DNA of 57,360 nt from the NCBI GenBank assembly GCA_002551355.1, contig NTHE01000052.1, positions 1-57,360 on the forward strand, written 5' to 3'. Each line of letters opens with the position of its first letter. The first letter of the stretch is position 1. Source of the stretch: Streptomyces sp. man185 (lineage in GTDB: Bacteria > Actinomycetota > Actinomycetes > Streptomycetales > Streptomycetaceae). The notes under the pieces are model-generated. The model saw only the letters and a list, made by a program, of their open reading frames with translations. It was not told the DNA's origin and ran no database searches. Of the stretch, positions 24,001 through 26,637 are shown piece by piece. The position numbers were made by a program, and so were the translations under genes.

Positions 24001-26620
24001 GCCCGAACTGCTGGACCGCGACGAGGACCTGAGCGACGCCATGTCCGATCTGCGGGACCTGGGCCCGGACGCGACCGGGCCGGACGTCCAGGAGATCCGC
24101 CACCGGGTGAACCGCGTCGCCGACCGGCTGTACGACGACATGAGCATGCACGTCGACATGGCGGTCGAGGCGCTGGAGATCCTGCCGCCGCTCAACGGCC
24201 CGGTCTACTGGGGCGGCTGGCTGCCCGGGCCCCTGGACGCGATCGGGCAGGACTCGCCGCTCCTCACCGCGACCACGCTGTTCGTGCCGCGGTTCCGCAG
24301 TACCACCGAGAGCTGGGAGACCGCCGGAGGCTACACCCGGGGCGATCTGGAGGAGATGGGCGACGCCCGGGACAAACACGCGATGCGCGGCTACGTCGAG
24401 CACTCCACCGCACGCCCGGTGGCGCCGTTCTCGGCATGGCTCGACGAGGAGGAGGTCCTCTATCCGCCGGGCGCTGCGCTGAGCATCGTCAACCGTGAGG
24501 TCGTCACGGAGCCCGAGACCGGACGCGACTACCTCGACTACGAGTTCCGGGAGATGCCCGGCTACCCGCACTCGGCGTACCACAACGCGCAGGACGGCAC
24601 CTCGCCCCGGATCGTCGAACTCGCCGACGACGCCGACGAAACCAACGACATCCGCGCCACCGGCGAGTCGGAGACGCGGCAGCCGGAGGCGACCGCGCCC
24701 CGCGACGGCTACCGCCGCACGGGACCGTACGCCGCCGAACTCGACGGCACCCTCTTCACCCTGCACGAGTCCCCGGGCGAGGGGGACCGGACTGCGGACG
24801 TCCTGCTCCTCGCGGTCCGCCAGGTGGCCGCGGACGGACTGCGGGAGGCGAGCGTCGACACGGCGGATGACTTCCGCGCCTGGCTGGGCGGCACGGTCAC
24901 CGAGGACGACGTGTCCGACCTGGACATCCCGCCCCTGGACGGCGGCCAGGACCTTCCGCTGGCCCTCCTCGACCGGGCCGGCGCCTCCCTCGGTATATCC
25001 CTGCGCACGGAGGCCATGCTCTACGGCGACCGCCTCCCGGCCTCGCGGGTGGAGCTGGCCCCGGTGCAGCGCCTGCGGGTGCTGCTCACCGACCCCTCCT
25101 ACCGACAGAGCGGCACCACACTGCCGATGATGCCTCTCGCAGCGGCGACGGCACGCCGCCTCGGTGTGACGGTGGCCGTGGCGGGCCCCGACGGCGAGGT
25201 GACGTTCCACGGTGAGCGCACCGAAGGCGGACCGCTCGCCCTGCTGGTCGCGGACGGGGACCGCCATCTGGCCGGGCTTCCGGAAGGACCCGGCGATAGG
25301 GCCGTCGACGAGGAGGAGCGGCTGAACCGGTTGGTGCACGCCCTGTCCCTCGCCCCGGCTTCCGTGCTGCGCCGGGCGGCGGACCTGCCGGCGCCGGAGT
25401 GGGTCATGGCCCGCATCCGCTACATGACCGAGGCCGTGCGTTTCGAGCAGCGCCTCGGCCGGTATCTCGGCGGCCACGAAGCGGTCGACGCCCAGCTCGC
25501 GGTGATGACCCGCGAGCTGTGGGACCGGGCTGTCGCGGCAGGCCGTTGGACGGAACTGGGCTCGGACGACCCCACCGTCGACGGCGCGGTCGGCACCGGC
25601 CGGGACCAGCTCCTCGCCGTCGTGGAGTCGGGCAACACGCGCGAACGCATGGGCATGCTCTGGATCGGCTCCCAGGCGCCGGACGGCCAGGGCGGAGTCA
25701 TCTCCGAACTGCTCGGCAGCCCCGATCCCAACCCCGACGTGATCACCGAGGAGTACCGGGCCGCCAGGCCTCCGTCCCGGACGATCACCGCCTACCAGCA
25801 GTTGTCGGGGCAGCCGGACAGAACCCCCGAGGAGCAGCGGCGGATGGAGCGGGCCGCGCGTGAGCTGCGGACCCGGGCGCGCGCCGAGGACCTCTCGCCG
25901 CCTCTGAGCGAGGCCGAGCGGGCTCTGATGCCGGACGACGGCATCCCGTGGATTCCGGGCATGCACCGGTACGACATCGCCATGAACAGCGTCCCGCAGG
26001 CGGAAGCGGAGGACAGGGGCGCCCTCGTCCGGGCCGCCACCTCCGGTTCGGCCCACCGGCTGATGTCGCAGGCGGTGAAGATGCGCCGGGAATGGGGCCT
26101 CGACATCGACCTCGGGCTGGTCCGGCTCGCTCTCATGGCAGAGATGCTGCAGGCGGAGCACCACGGTCTGGACGAGATCATGCGGGGCAGCCAACTGGTC
26201 CTCGACCGGCTGCGGCACGCCGGTGCCCCGGAGTCGGCCGACCTCGACTACGTCGACAACTGGGGCCGTTACTGGAAGATCGCCCCCTTGACCGAGGCGG
26301 AACTGAGGCAGCACGTCGCTGTCGACGGACTGTTCCCCGACGAACACGCTCTGCACCCCCTCGGGGGCGAGGAGTTGCCCGGACCGGCTGATCCCGCCGA
26401 CCCCGCGGTGGCCGCATGGGCCCAGGAGCACCACGTCGTCCTGGAGGACGCCCTGCGCCTCCTGTCGGCGCTCGGTCCCGACACCGCGTCAGGGTCCGCC
26501 CCGCTGACGCCCGAGCGGCTGGAGCACCTGGTCGACGACTGGTTCCGCGCCCGGAACCAGGTACCCCCCGGCAGCCTGGCCGACCGGATCCGCCGCATAC
26601 TGAACGACGTCCGTGCCTGA
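2..26620 (+). CDS. Giant multidomain 'lonely Cys' toxin-like protein (5' end outside window)
   Basis: The frame is open from base 2; residue numbers here count from the ATG at 83, which is probably not the true start. Order: HEFAH zinc peptidase (H159, E160, H163, E216); Tox-PL-like papain fold (C343/H420/D437); mostly helical region; two modules of about 810 residues with a Gly-His-Gly...Cys pair (H1681/C1728, H2523/C2570); second Tox-PL (C3153/H3230/D3247); helical region; two more modules (H4473/C4520, H5281/C5328); then helical-ART-short His/Cys module twice (H6582/C6625, H7462/C7506), a third helical-ART, an OTU-like stretch without cysteine, and a helical tail. I see no membrane segment. 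From memory, public annotation calls such Streptomyces giants lonely-Cys-domain proteins. The downstream SseB-like genes suggest a secreted effector delivered by or with type VII secretion. Family identity is firm; enzymatic roles are inferred from motifs. Confidence 0.9.
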   Translation, partial: PTATPAPAPRPGLPVAERTELAAGLAAMTEDERTSRLLSLSSADREALAADRALTAGLRRTLPAEEFARTAALLMVDVPPGVDLPVSSGIEARAQVARMLRSPAVAERMLNEGARLIVVPRDTATTSLDAFGLLSGETDENARPYDILRGVEAGGLAAVGEENLLGDTTAVPGSGLYADGYSAATHEFAHALHRHGLTDEQRRLITEAYHDKVLAGGFAAWPDGPLYDSTGTRRNYSARDEFEYFAQLTNAYLGTNTGTDPYTGHPRNNGARWVRRNEPTLLPLLQELYGPDPKAVHHWGANPRAEEDTWAAFRALWDGHDGAYEPQPHAPVPAPPAAPRSAPLSRPRLTATARRIAGPAPRRGLTERRCLVLLGALRDALYPGGVRPAATVDDAALGTATPASALVPGPGWSPVGSWEAVARTVVAQGPGAAAFVLARRQGEALGHAWAAYHLGGFDGVMWLDLSAREGRQLSSAPPPVAASDARALVVDPAGRAVEGALPAFAASSSTPHSLLDAATGRAYGAIGLEIERRLVFVISGLGDVPAKQILATAPGFSIVTDHASVMRTADGRLHLTYPPIAPGDPKPQQFGYLIGEIVVEPMAVLPGERRQSPEEALERLARVERALDGRDEPGAAPQTALADLLPAQDGWTVTELGGRTLVGQTPVRTNRAYVQPTTGFPALGLSLLQDRAVDRLPKGAIGAVEASGREFAMKATAEFVRAVTGRTDVPDVVVPFLAPVPDVDDLWGYLRFAYAHAVARPTGVILNQGPAAFMVKNGLAVASRPALDRVLRALRPRARDFLDRHHDTISTGLAATLGRLLDLYRRTITPDKPLFPGYFDATIGDVPSAREHTTSLLTGRTSEGKAVSQKQTVDMDDHRYPTLDTDDGRLDIPLVLTELRHFAYDGEQLMTPEQIRQAVAELAELSREAYRRALAQRAPLPDDVLTESLNRILDNEAVRGLTHFVQMVLMAGLPQASGSPRRLMPVGESQLISRALGEYALGTPLPADHPLHRSLRTAVQEAADAVDTLPPGHRPRLQAMVTAAQGALEVLADPERTPPPLQWASELIAADGSRVLLDRILAVRHRAADGTPLGTSSRPDQEWQDARRQTYGLLPEVVGFTYVRPGPVTLESPVQNLPFHDAYLVGLRGGPETAALALSDGSDAVVDYARIVDFLFAVDGDLTALAPHRPVVVTGADLAGPPSADPLETPLAGQRLANGLDHWIWTTGRGIEPVLAPGDGPTGPRWQLAEGDWWAGFRPEPTTPELARWAEQITGDRGRAPDVLRWVRAARLVYGPTVDDQGDALATLLRGFWALDRTRAAAGFTGTLTWSDLRTVISAYFTANGQAEPPLPVALQFLLLSAAGAVGVDLELSGMAITPQHHSVRAWDTATPGGVVEDATDQDEEMSLFAPAPAGQPTAPAAPAAPAPAPATASDAFAGPSDPVLDPQTRINGPSGSAQGRNWTRAKVDRVLPGTVRTLEKRPDTAAKVVSTGPAPWPDTAYVVIADGEDGRVLLPDGRELGPEAVADALAADPELAKLPKDVPVVLAVPYTGDRYQQTLQAVADRLGRPVWGPSGMGRAVPDGSGAHVLALLDRDADAPVGDWVSVEPSTAIGSYLDRTWTALDGTVFHDSDVLTVPMTDEDHRHFGRLAVEQKDGLRRRAQRLRRFLKLRELSHRLPEGTDAGTEHEPVGSEPVTTDAAVHVYAGHGAPGRMNLPLRDGRTVWLAKADAAAYIAGLPEVRNLPPGHRMHLEVCWSSSDGDPRRQYPSLGDTPHVDDPLDDVPLDQLVANLTRRETDGSLRQTGFNDTQRIALASATGQRGGRVLRRPEPLGPALDALARDFGLHRGPDPVSPETRQTMLRLLRAVRSVFGTTFEDHRGGPDGRFERVMKGVVALERMRANDGTISHLTPFRLDMLDFFVQEHTGRAPDKRGYVELLDFAAERIADDENAKLTDAVSAPSLEIALKQLADNGEQMIRHVQSLPAPAPFTARQVASTLWATTRAARLLRPMTPTAREAMGRRVLHLDAATAFDRSRQESLWALLTKAIAEGVEVGDQDVMAAYGLAESGAFTLPAVLRQGANDQGINWSGTPMPAGVDWGSVRQMTFGPNGSSMASVQPAWTGPHKPMPVLNVVEVDGAGRIVLHLPGRAPLPVSETEFLALLERDPGLRTLPLKHPVLFLTTGPGTLSPQLVRRFSERTGRPAYHYSAPMMLSSGDPATPLGILALTDPATRTPGTWTRAARQTNAPAAAAGTGDLIVFSPSDQKAGALPDIGSLSVGDQGQPAAGSLLSPATLMTNASGAPRGRNLTGEKVRQLRIGRVRVYEEEAGAPAKEKAGEDRAAPWGDSAYVVWGGSGPDGVRFPDGRTLDAEQLAAELAADPELAKLPRDVPVVLVVPHLANERYLAYLRAVANLLERPVWAPSGDGRLVRNKKREHVPALIDHGADQPLGSWVPFRPTKKAAPLPDRLWTALDGTVFRDSDVLTRPLVSDRDERFGRMSHGDDVRGRESLMRSYQRAKKLVHLMASGGRTALISEESRAPDPASYVYVAHGLPGGLQLALRDGRTVWLSAEDGGRYIGGLPEVAELPEGHRMKLEVCWSDAPGNPALPQLDNRPAPAVQDPLEEVSLAQHTANVSRRVTEGSLMSSGFHTDAHILHDAPGGVAGRRRWVSPEPLPHELDAMARTAGLHTGDGEASPEVRATTLRLVRALRIVFGPEAEQDRNQHARLLRGIGAMETLRANDQALNRFTPFRMELWTFIAQRVGGKTPGPDDYRKVLDLAAGLLAQKPEAPLGEAIGDPAIQHAIRQVTQFGAPLVRNVLRQPENVPVTKRAMTQAFWAMAGAAQQMAGRDDAFTEKLGRRVLHVFPDEEWAPARKQHLYVLTAQAVAAGLDPADFFTLAAFHLASKGAFGPAHQLRSGEGFQGFNWSGSPAPGGIDLRAVGRQDTGGDGASLQHFRAPWAAEGEPADAMVAWADTDADGFVVLHLPGMRPLRVADREFLALLDLAPPLRTVALGVPVLFVLSGAGSGTGRAAALSEAFSNRTARNGWSYSGALTVAPTTPPGATATPQPGATATPLRLIGRPETASGRQGAWRKAWLQGLNSSVLVTAPYGDALFSSPKQAARLTPVTDTGAATTALTTPRSLTGAEITVGPPLDRAGLTALVRRVTGREPVRGLTVERCLVLLGTLRAELFPQGVRPARTVDDTAVGVPATESSLVMGPGWGRVRSWDAVAGAVTAQGPGTAALVLAHRQGAAPGHAWAAYHLSGSGGVVWVDLSAGHGRQVSLLPPAVAASDARAVVVGPGGQALEHALPEFAPSSSTVHAGLDAPVDPGYGAIGLEVEERRDLFLDLPGRHTSTLVLAHGPGIKLVTDSRGFWMTADGLLHVNEPQVPPGQPRPVRRNFVIGEFVLDPMAVLPGERRQTQEEGMAQLQRARAAGRLPDERQVAVPLTEMLGPLGGWTFTETGLKAKVNPAPEGFDWTAYGQLTLGYPTVGLRELQDIAHQRLTVPKFEMAVAVARNFGQSLTATYANQLLGTIAVESHIAPFLAAIPEVDEVWGYGWLGFQNVVAAPIGDAFDNARPPGTDPELIKNLLPAASRNALDRILRALRPRTRAFLNEHHDQLSADAAEQLGRLLDFFRQQLTPHLPADPAFFDTAGTEVPTPREHWTAVLTGRTSQGEPVSQRYAVGMDDGDYPTLDTDDGRLAVPLVLAELRHFGYTGQFMTSEEIQRAVTELSAFGRAAYERALRSRAPLPEDVLRESVRRIVDNPVVQGVAGFLMVAARAGIPQVGGGTRRPLTEWDSRSISLALGEYALGRPLYDGHPAYQALRAALTEAYALLPNIPAGGQAKARGFFDAARGALAVLTDPAQTPPVMPWYAEVVAMDGARVLLDRVMVIRHRDAQDIPVGTSSLPLAAWQDGLRQHYGLLPQVTGFTYLRPGPIPLESPVQALPFEDAYLVGLRGGPGGALLALADGTDAAFAYARIVDFLYAVDGDLTALAPERPVLVTGADLAGPPPADPLDTPLAGQQLANGLDRWVWTPGSGAEALLVPGDQLAGPRWQLAEGDWWAGFRPELSTAELGRWAERITGDRGRAPDVRRWVRAVRLVYGPLLENDATAFEALLRGFWALERTRAANGFTGPLSWSDLRTAVSAYFTANGQAEPPLPVALQFLLLSAAGSVGVDLELSGMAITPQHHSVRAWDTAVAGPDFFAPVDTAPVAAPTAAAPPPATGAFTGPNDPLLAPDTLLTGPSGAAQGRNWTAKNVSRVLPGSLRTIESRPGTAPKVVATGPAPWPDTAYVVTADGEDGRVRTADGRVLDAEAVADALAADPELAKLPKDVPVVLAVPYTGDRYLETLRMVADRLGRTVWGPSGVGRIVPDGTGDAHVLVTMDLDPDAPVGSWVSVAPSPTAGPHEDRTWRALDGTVFRDSDVVTRPLADENHQRFGRIAVHRGDALRRRERNFRALRRMRRLVHWTPAGTRAQETASEPVSMDAAVYAYAGHGEPGRMQLPLHDGRTVWLGKHDAAAYIAGLREVRELPPGHRMHLEVCWSSSDGDPAHQQPSFAPVPHVDDPLGDVPLDQLVANLTRRDTDGSTRMTGMDDTRRFIMGAADGGHGRRVLRRPEPLDGELDLLAGVAGLHRTPGDVPPETREATLRLVRALRAVFGDTIEDDRATPGGRYERALRSIGALERLRANDPTLNGYTPFRGDLLDFFVREHTGREPDLAGYQTLLDHAAARIAADPDARLTDAVPSPTLQITLTQLADAGEQAIRHVQSLPPQAPFTPRHVASTLWATARAAQLFRPMTPAAREAMGRKVLHLDPAVTWGRIHQQAVWAVSAKAIAQGMDATDHDLLAAFHLAESGAFGPAAVLRQGPNIQGVNWSGANAPAGIDWSTLRRPDGTASHQLTPEWAGPGKPMPLLNVIEVDPTGTPVLHLPGRAPVPVPENEFLALLDLAPALRTVSLGIPVLFLTTGPGALSPELVQRFSQRTGRPAYGYSAPMALTAPSPKNPLGIVALPDPATNAPGRWTAAARRFTAATATGQDQPAFFGPPSPADLGTDPFRDPATVLRDDAGKALGRDLTGAWTDRVRTDRVREVVDGQAREPDEPAPWGSEAYLVGDRALDAQGLTPEAFAEKLAADPELAALPPHVPVVLAIPYAGAQYLELVRAVAGRLGRRVWAPSGDGRLRHDSALQARIPTMTVHDPAGWHGDWVPFDPPAASAPFVDRQWTSVEGRTFRDSDVATRPLVFDRRERYGRVSVADDLDQRERLLRGLFHRRQRIHYAATTVGDQLVSTEPYTPDPAVYTYYGHGVPGVLVIALRDGSTVTLTAPDGGRYIGGLREVRELPPGHRIGLQVCYSASAGNHRDPQQEGRPVPPVEDPLDEMSLIQHTANTARREVEGPTLVAALDDDSYVLEDTPGGVVGRLVRVRPEPTDAELDRLAVLADLHGDPDTVPPEARETTLRLVRALRLVFDHAVEDDRWVPGGRYERALKGIAALETLRANDPGMRRFTPFRMELWTFLARRVGGDTPGRDAYRDVLDAARQLIGGQPDSTLSGMLPDTPLTYAVDELSGSQGEDLVRDAVGLPEPVTLRPKDITRAFWAMVAGVDLVLFRLDPAQQESLGRRALHLADTEAWSDATTADLTFLAVRAHARRIDITDPHQLAAHHLRELGALRQTLTDGTEPTGYNWSGRPAPNGVESDQWYARVKAGNDVLTLPHPAQWRSTEPGGKSLVIWTGTRADDGGIVIHLPGHAPLPVPDEELWALLDLAPLVTDAGVDVPVVFPMAGYTNGNARRTQPFTDRTGRSAFGYSGPLDLIEDDPFDPLRITALREKKLGQWTRTIWKPRPAQGAATGTPGGAVKAGPSAWPEHSARHDSGTGTFHFTTGTPRRAQEPGGESGRPDIAYPSAVRINATPVSTEGQDSTPGPDPAEAAPAATGPAPATGPAWAVRSWRPAGSPGTARFAALYRDREWQRRSTAFELAFAAHTGRAAGLTGAARDAVSRLAGELTARHGEQAALRAFFAPDAPPGDPAAALERLLTAPPGPPTLAALMTAFTYAAHAGHGLPRETAETLARPPGRQGRYTPGSSYREVHDSRGMRRVGGEDGPALRLLRTYAALGAAPDSLRVLRDALISWAIPADLQSLHEILRASHRVGGGTAVERDTALRDGAGLHTWAAGALIAGSPDGEGRTDRPAALVPPHLALYAERMTFGRDITRSGLNLPDDLAHLADAALAGTLHPDTARNRALLAWLDRYGDAGRDALRRLSPAHLTAIHLYSGADYRLMKAFLNGERFGAGMGRRLVRLNAWTMTSKMAEVGAADLLPMTLRRQRGFTALFDAMWDVDDLQERTAEVAALRRRLDAMADAVFAELPSHVDMVVEALEILPPLHGDVWWGDRGMPGPLGAPPSDGPVYGRNRITVPFFRSTALQRDEALGFMHRSKGAPGDTHLGLVHVSDSTAREVSPFVVLPLETEVLYPPGASFDVTTRTVVPGDPLTQPYESIDVTEATAPGTASGTPDELFGIAPPADTRETPSRRAPVLRTVRRQDGSTIGIASFDDADWAERRQEYGRLADATGFVSWERDADGRPVPTHRALPGGGTTGGTFFFASHGGGEGLALVTEDGGRRTDDGSYAGRLLRSAGTRGFGSVTVLACGPGDVPRNRAEARARAERIADRAGLPVHLPTGRVAVSDGLPHLLEDADGQPTEWVTAYPVGWTGPRVPAPGTSAAGRTAYRYPAPGQFNVQGRVLDAAPEELDDLDADRGTPWSVSSWSPAGAPGTARFTGFYRERAWRQASVDWEDSLAEALSEVPRLAEAAGLAVRGLYGQLDLRNGEERAARAFFAPDETPDDPAAELERLLDEPPGPEALDGLMRAFVYAAYAGPGLPTPVHEALTEGGGRFGGDSAYRAVHDSRGFRRVGGERGPALHLLRVAAALGLPSELLPPFRAAVAAWTIPYDLQSLHEVLRASHLIGMGAAEERGAAARDGAALHTWTVDAFTEDGLLPREDDGKAPAALVPPHQVLYQDRMSFPYELTGTMDVPDALVTMADAALAGALPSLPTPRFQVMAAWLERYGDRGAAALRQLTPAHITALYLYSSYDYRLMKALLNGERLGRGVSRHLVRFHSWQYLLESAREEELDMPPLTLVSRPEFADLYAELTELPDLDTPHPDLAALRRRADAMADRLHDELRLHIDMVIEALEILPPVDRTIWWGERGAPGPVERPDLNGPLYGDGAIEVAFFRSTSLKIDEAVEFALSDKPVPARSHRRLIEVADSTARDAAPFLKHLSEGEALYPPGMRFDVVSRRLVESYRRPPMLHEVAEETTPLPDGLSEVPRTGPVPYTPAVFEDAVDDVFDLGRSDSDLSDIELSDVDGYSETDSDADSGLVDADPSETATRAYPRHDYWNAPWEGQGTAPATQQIVVQEINADGRTVGKASFTRRDWALREPFYSRLPQATHYTEWSRGPAQERVAHRRPLPATGASGTFFWTSHGGPEGYAVAGANDLPAGADSAAVGRLLGQDLAAAGFTSITVLACDVATATGGPAGTAPGVESLERAVRRAADIADLTGLDVYLNTGRTAITPGRDEDGGPTADIHLLEAADGSPTTVLRVPPGSRAGANTVLPAVPGPATGAHATQPWSVPGWRVAGAPETVRFARLYRDRNWRNFSFRFEAGLAQRLAAEPETVQAAAHALSRLRQALAQRHGPLAADGAFFQGPEAQQWTGQPDAVSRFLESRPSVPQLVQAFGLAAYGNGGPVTLQQTLPGWLAMPWPPRPNGNRQGAYRVAHDPRGFRYVGGMVGPALWMLQAYRALGASGPELLAFRKAVLSWAVLTDTQSLHEVLRASHLAGVGLEPERAALAHDGARLHQVTARVFGMGPVLPHHQAYDQRTRFFSRLDTHVPGDLVQAMNAAMTGAPVSEELAERTEVATQWLDRFGDRARASLNALTPGHLTSLYLYSSQDHQLFKTYVTAGRFGEAVGRWMFGQRVWRYVSEDAVESGQGLPELLDRDEDLSDAMSDLRDLGPDATGPDVQEIRHRVNRVADRLYDDMSMHVDMAVEALEILPPLNGPVYWGGWLPGPLDAIGQDSPLLTATTLFVPRFRSTTESWETAGGYTRGDLEEMGDARDKHAMRGYVEHSTARPVAPFSAWLDEEEVLYPPGAALSIVNREVVTEPETGRDYLDYEFREMPGYPHSAYHNAQDGTSPRIVELADDADETNDIRATGESETRQPEATAPRDGYRRTGPYAAELDGTLFTLHESPGEGDRTADVLLLAVRQVAADGLREASVDTADDFRAWLGGTVTEDDVSDLDIPPLDGGQDLPLALLDRAGASLGISLRTEAMLYGDRLPASRVELAPVQRLRVLLTDPSYRQSGTTLPMMPLAAATARRLGVTVAVAGPDGEVTFHGERTEGGPLALLVADGDRHLAGLPEGPGDRAVDEEERLNRLVHALSLAPASVLRRAADLPAPEWVMARIRYMTEAVRFEQRLGRYLGGHEAVDAQLAVMTRELWDRAVAAGRWTELGSDDPTVDGAVGTGRDQLLAVVESGNTRERMGMLWIGSQAPDGQGGVISELLGSPDPNPDVITEEYRAARPPSRTITAYQQLSGQPDRTPEEQRRMERAARELRTRARAEDLSPPLSEAERALMPDDGIPWIPGMHRYDIAMNSVPQAEAEDRGALVRAATSGSAHRLMSQAVKMRREWGLDIDLGLVRLALMAEMLQAEHHGLDEIMRGSQLVLDRLRHAGAPESADLDYVDNWGRYWKIAPLTEAELRQHVAVDGLFPDEHALHPLGGEELPGPADPADPAVAAWAQEHHVVLEDALRLLSALGPDTASGSAPLTPERLEHLVDDWFRARNQVPPGSLADRIRRILNDVRA
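200..960 (+). other. Domain: anthrax lethal factor-like zinc metallopeptidase
   Basis: The protein contains THEFAHALH with the HExxH zinc ligands H159 and H163 and catalytic E160. About 53 residues later comes DEFEYFAQ, in which E216 of EYFAQ is the likely third ligand. HExxH followed by an E-[FY]-F-A motif and a Tyr (NAYLG) is the signature of the ATLF/M34 lethal-factor catalytic domain. All key residues are present, so it looks active. The domain boundary upstream is unclear because the protein is cut by the window edge. Confidence 0.75.
1082..1400 (+). other. Domain: Tox-PL-like papain-fold toxin domain, copy 1
   Basis: Cys343 sits at the start of a helix (ERRCLVLLGAL), His420 in GHAWAAY and Asp437 in VMWLDLS. 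This Cys, His, Asp order with those local contexts is that of Tox-PL glutaminase/peptidase domains in polymorphic toxins. Copy 2 keeps exactly the same 77- and 17-residue spacings. Substrate is unknown; deamidation or proteolysis are the known activities of the fold. Confidence 0.65.
4310..6745 (+). other. Domain: large His...Cys (lonely Cys, caspase-like) module, copy 1
   Basis: A predicted strand ends in VYAGHG (H1681). After a DGRTVWL segment, a second strand ends in HLEVCWS (C1728), 47 residues after the His. Strand-HG then strand-Cys is how clan CD (caspase, gingipain, CHAT) peptidases place their dyad. N-terminal to it is a Rossmann-like part ending ...DRLGRPVWGPSG; C-terminal is a helical part and an INWSG...LLHLPGRAPLPV segment. 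Confidence 0.65.
6850..9260 (+). other. Domain: large His...Cys (lonely Cys, caspase-like) module, copy 2
   Basis: This module has the same architecture as copy 1, with the dyad at H2523 (VYVAHG) and C2570 (KLEVCWS), again 47 residues apart. The flanking AELAADPELAKLPRDVPVVLVVP and FNWSGSPAP blocks are conserved. Residue 2522 before the His is Ala instead of Gly. Confidence 0.65.
9512..9830 (+). other. Domain: Tox-PL-like papain-fold toxin domain, copy 2
   Basis: Cys3153 (ERCLVLLGTL), His3230 (GHAWAAY) and Asp3247 (VVWVDLS) repeat the triad of copy 1 with identical spacing. The duplicated domain kept its catalytic residues although the surrounding sequence has diverged, which argues for selection on both copies. 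Confidence 0.65.
12700..15110 (+). other. Domain: large His...Cys (lonely Cys, caspase-like) module, copy 3
   Basis: The dyad is H4473 (AYAGHG) and C4520 (HLEVCWS), 47 residues apart. It is the closest relative of copy 1: 91 bp at 12965-13055 are identical to 4580-4670, which fits its origin in the 8.4-kb internal duplication. Confidence 0.65.
15130..17530 (+). other. Domain: large His...Cys (lonely Cys, caspase-like) module, copy 4
   Basis: The dyad is H5281 (TYYGHG) and C5328 (GLQVCYS), 47 residues apart. It corresponds to copy 2 in the duplication and is somewhat more diverged (CYS for CWS). Confidence 0.62.
18795..19480 (+). other. Domain: ADP-ribosyltransferase fold, copy 1
   Basis: The segments follow the R-S-E ART order. 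An N-terminal YSGADYRLMKAFLNG helix region resembles the YT..Y..iN motif. Next are Arg6369 in WWGDRG, Ser6397 in FFRST, and E6443-T-E6445 followed by VLYPPGASFDV, the usual ExE-strand. All catalytic positions are present, so it is a plausible NAD-dependent mono-ADP-ribosyltransferase. Confidence 0.65.
19610..20140 (+). other. Domain: short His...Cys (caspase-like) module, copy 5
   Basis: FFFASHGG (H6582) and SVTVLACGPGD (C6625) are 43 residues apart, each at the end of a hydrophobic strand. A following LPVHLPTGRVAVSDG segment parallels the second copy. It is shorter than copies 1-4 and lies between two ART units. Confidence 0.6.
21243..21915 (+). other. Domain: ADP-ribosyltransferase fold, copy 2
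   Basis: Motifs are YSSYDYRLMKALLNG, Arg7186 in WWGERG, Ser7214 in FFRSTS (a canonical STS) and E7260-G-E7262 followed by ALYPPGMRFDV. It has the best match to the ART consensus of the three copies. Confidence 0.68.
22250..22830 (+). other. Domain: short His...Cys (caspase-like) module, copy 6
   Basis: FFWTSHGG (H7462) and SITVLACDVAT (C7506) are 44 residues apart, with a downstream LDVYLNTGRTAI segment. It is paralogous to copy 5. An acidic Asp/Ser-rich linker lies just upstream at about 22020-22190. Confidence 0.6.
23830..24500 (+). other. Domain: ADP-ribosyltransferase fold, copy 3 (NAD-binding Arg lost)
   Basis: YSSQDHQLFKTYVTAG, Ser8073 in RFRST and E8122-E-E8124 followed by VLYPPGAALSI are kept. 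The WWGxRG motif reads YWGGW, with Trp8046 where the first-motif Arg should be. It is probably inactive or altered as an ART. Confidence 0.6.
24720..25310 (+). other. Possible decayed OTU-like segment
   Basis: LFTLHESPGEGDRTADVLLLAV has the position and rhythm of an OTU-protease DGNC-LF-A motif but no cysteine. About 170 residues later LLVADGDRHLAGL could be the His strand. This is a weak resemblance; it may be an unrelated alpha/beta domain. Confidence 0.25.
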
Positions 26621-26637
26621 TCCCAGCGAGGAATCCA

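Larger units (their letters stand above)
17838..24530 (+). repeat. Three-unit repeat: helical region, ART fold, short His/Cys module
   Basis: Units start at about 17838, 20284 and 22900, each with a W-x-V-x-x-W...AG-P-T-RF--LYR-R-W motif. Each continues through a VHDSRG/AHDPRG...VGG motif and a QSLHE[IV]LRASH motif to the ART domain. Units 1 and 2 end in a short His/Cys module; unit 3 instead runs into the OTU-like segment. Period is about 2.45-2.6 kb. Confidence 0.8.
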
